Under the pieces are notes generated by a model. That model was not told where the DNA came from and ran no database searches. It saw only the letters and a list, made by a program, of their open reading frames with translations. 6,951 nt of DNA, taken from contig JAIDOO010000290.1 in NCBI GenBank assembly GCA_029063275.1, positions 1-6,951 on the forward strand, read 5' to 3'. This document shows, in pieces, positions 6,386-6,951 of the stretch. The first letter of the stretch is position 1. Each line of letters starts with the position of its first letter. The stretch is from Clostridia bacterium. GTDB lineage: Bacteria > Bacillota > Clostridia > Christensenellales > Borkfalkiaceae. A program made the translations under genes and the position numbers.

Positions 6386-6951
6386 TTAAACGGATTTCTG
6401 TTTACATAACTTTGAAACTCCTGTGGCGATTGCCGCCTCCGCCACCGCTTTTGCAACCAACCTGTGCGCCTTTTTGTCGTAAGCGTAAGGAAGAATATAC
6501 TCGGGTGAAAGTTCCTTGTCTGAAACGCAACCCGCAATTCCGCGCGCCGCGGCAATCATCATTTCGGTATTTACCGTACTTGCCCTGACATCCAGCGCCC
6601 CTCGGAAAAGTCCCGGGAATACCAACACGTTATTTATTTGATTGGGGTGTTCGGAAGAGCCTGTGCCGACTATGTACGCGCCCGCTTCTTTTGCATCCTC
6701 GGGCTCGATTTCGGGAACGGGGTTCGCGCAGGTAAACAGAATGGGTTTATCACCCATAGACTTAACCATCTCTTTTGTTACGCAGTGTGGACCGGAAACG
6801 CCTATAAACGCGTCCGCACCCTTCATCGCGTCGGCAAGCAAGCCGTGCTTGCAATCAAGGTTTGTTATCTCCGCCATTTCCTTTTGAGCGGGGTTAAGCC
6901 AGTCTTCGCCCTTGCAAATAATACCCTTCCTGTCGCACATCGTTATATTAC
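6386..6951 (-). CDS. Malic enzyme, C-terminal part (5' end outside window)
   Basis: The C-terminal 188 residues of a malic enzyme: L-malate + NAD(P)+ gives pyruvate + CO2 + NAD(P)H, a cytosolic anaplerotic/C4 metabolism step. The frame is open to the window edge; N-I-T precedes the Met at 6940, which matches the family context (N-I-x-M-C-D-x-x-G), so that ATG is internal, not a start. Visible NAD-binding-domain motifs in order are L-N-P-A-Q-K-E-M-A, G-V-S-G-P, C-A-N-P-V-P-E-I, P-N-Q-I-N-N-V-L, F-P-G-L-F-R-G-A-L-D-V-R-A and a closing V-A-x-A-V-A-E-A-A helix. The stop is TAA at 6386-6388, and the end position fits the short bacterial form. NAD versus NADP preference cannot be read from this part. 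It is separated from the lipoprotein operon by 163 bp with hairpins and is probably functionally unrelated to it. Confidence 0.93.
   Translation of the reverse strand, partial: NITMCDRKGIICKGEDWLNPAQKEMAEITNLDCKHGLLADAMKGADAFIGVSGPHCVTKEMVKSMGDKPILFTCANPVPEIEPEDAKEAGAYIVGTGSSEHPNQINNVLVFPGLFRGALDVRASTVNTEMMIAAARGIAGCVSDKELSPEYILPYAYDKKAHRLVAKAVAEAAIATGVSKLCKQKSV

Noticed and set aside
6322..6555. Minus-strand frame of 77 codons overlapping the malic enzyme end
   Set aside because: Another frame of the same strand as the clearly recognisable malic enzyme; no conserved features.
6642..6887. Plus-strand frame of 81 codons
   Set aside because: Antisense to the conserved malic enzyme motifs; no support of its own.
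6386..6940. A complete short malic-enzyme-like gene starting at ATG 6940
   Set aside because: The frame continues upstream to the window edge with N-I-T before the Met, as expected inside a longer malic enzyme; half the enzyme is missing and no ribosome site is seen before 6940.

Overview
The window looks like chromosomal DNA from a low-to-mid G+C Bacillota, most likely an uncultured gut Clostridia member. I infer this from the malic-enzyme sequence style, the lipobox lipoproteins, the BspA-type leucine-rich repeat, the Listeria-Bacteroides-type (Flg_new-like) modules and the AGGAGG/AAAGGGG ribosome sites. No marker gene is present, so the taxonomy is a guess. Every real gene lies on the minus strand. 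There are no tRNA or rRNA genes, insertion sequences or CRISPR arrays.

Reading in the direction of transcription (right to left): the 3' end of a malic enzyme gene enters from the right edge (6951 to 6386). A 163-bp A/T-rich gap follows (6385 to 6223), holding three inverted repeats. Then comes a tight three-gene run that looks like one operon. First is a 967-aa lipoprotein (6222 to 3319) with a BspA-like LRR, an SGNH/DUF4886-like esterase domain and a C-terminal array of repeated binding-like modules. Second is a small lipoprotein of about 247 aa (3293 to 2550) that consists of one more copy of the same repeat unit. Third is a large polytopic membrane protein with an embedded alpha/beta-hydrolase domain (2537 to beyond base 1, at least 845 aa). 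The gaps between these three genes are about 25 and 12 bp, and the second ribosome site overlaps the preceding stop codon.

The main point of interest is the repeat unit shared by the two lipoproteins: a 'VxGxxY ... GW ... TLYAR' connector module alternating with a module of about 115-130 aa that I read as a single-lobe, periplasmic-binding-protein-like domain. Four copies of the latter occur in two adjacent genes (three in the large protein, one in the small). Together with two predicted hydrolases, one SGNH and surface-anchored, one alpha/beta and membrane-embedded, this suggests a cell-surface module that binds and de-esterifies an unknown ligand. The function is inference; the repeat structure, active-site motifs and gene order are read directly from the sequence.
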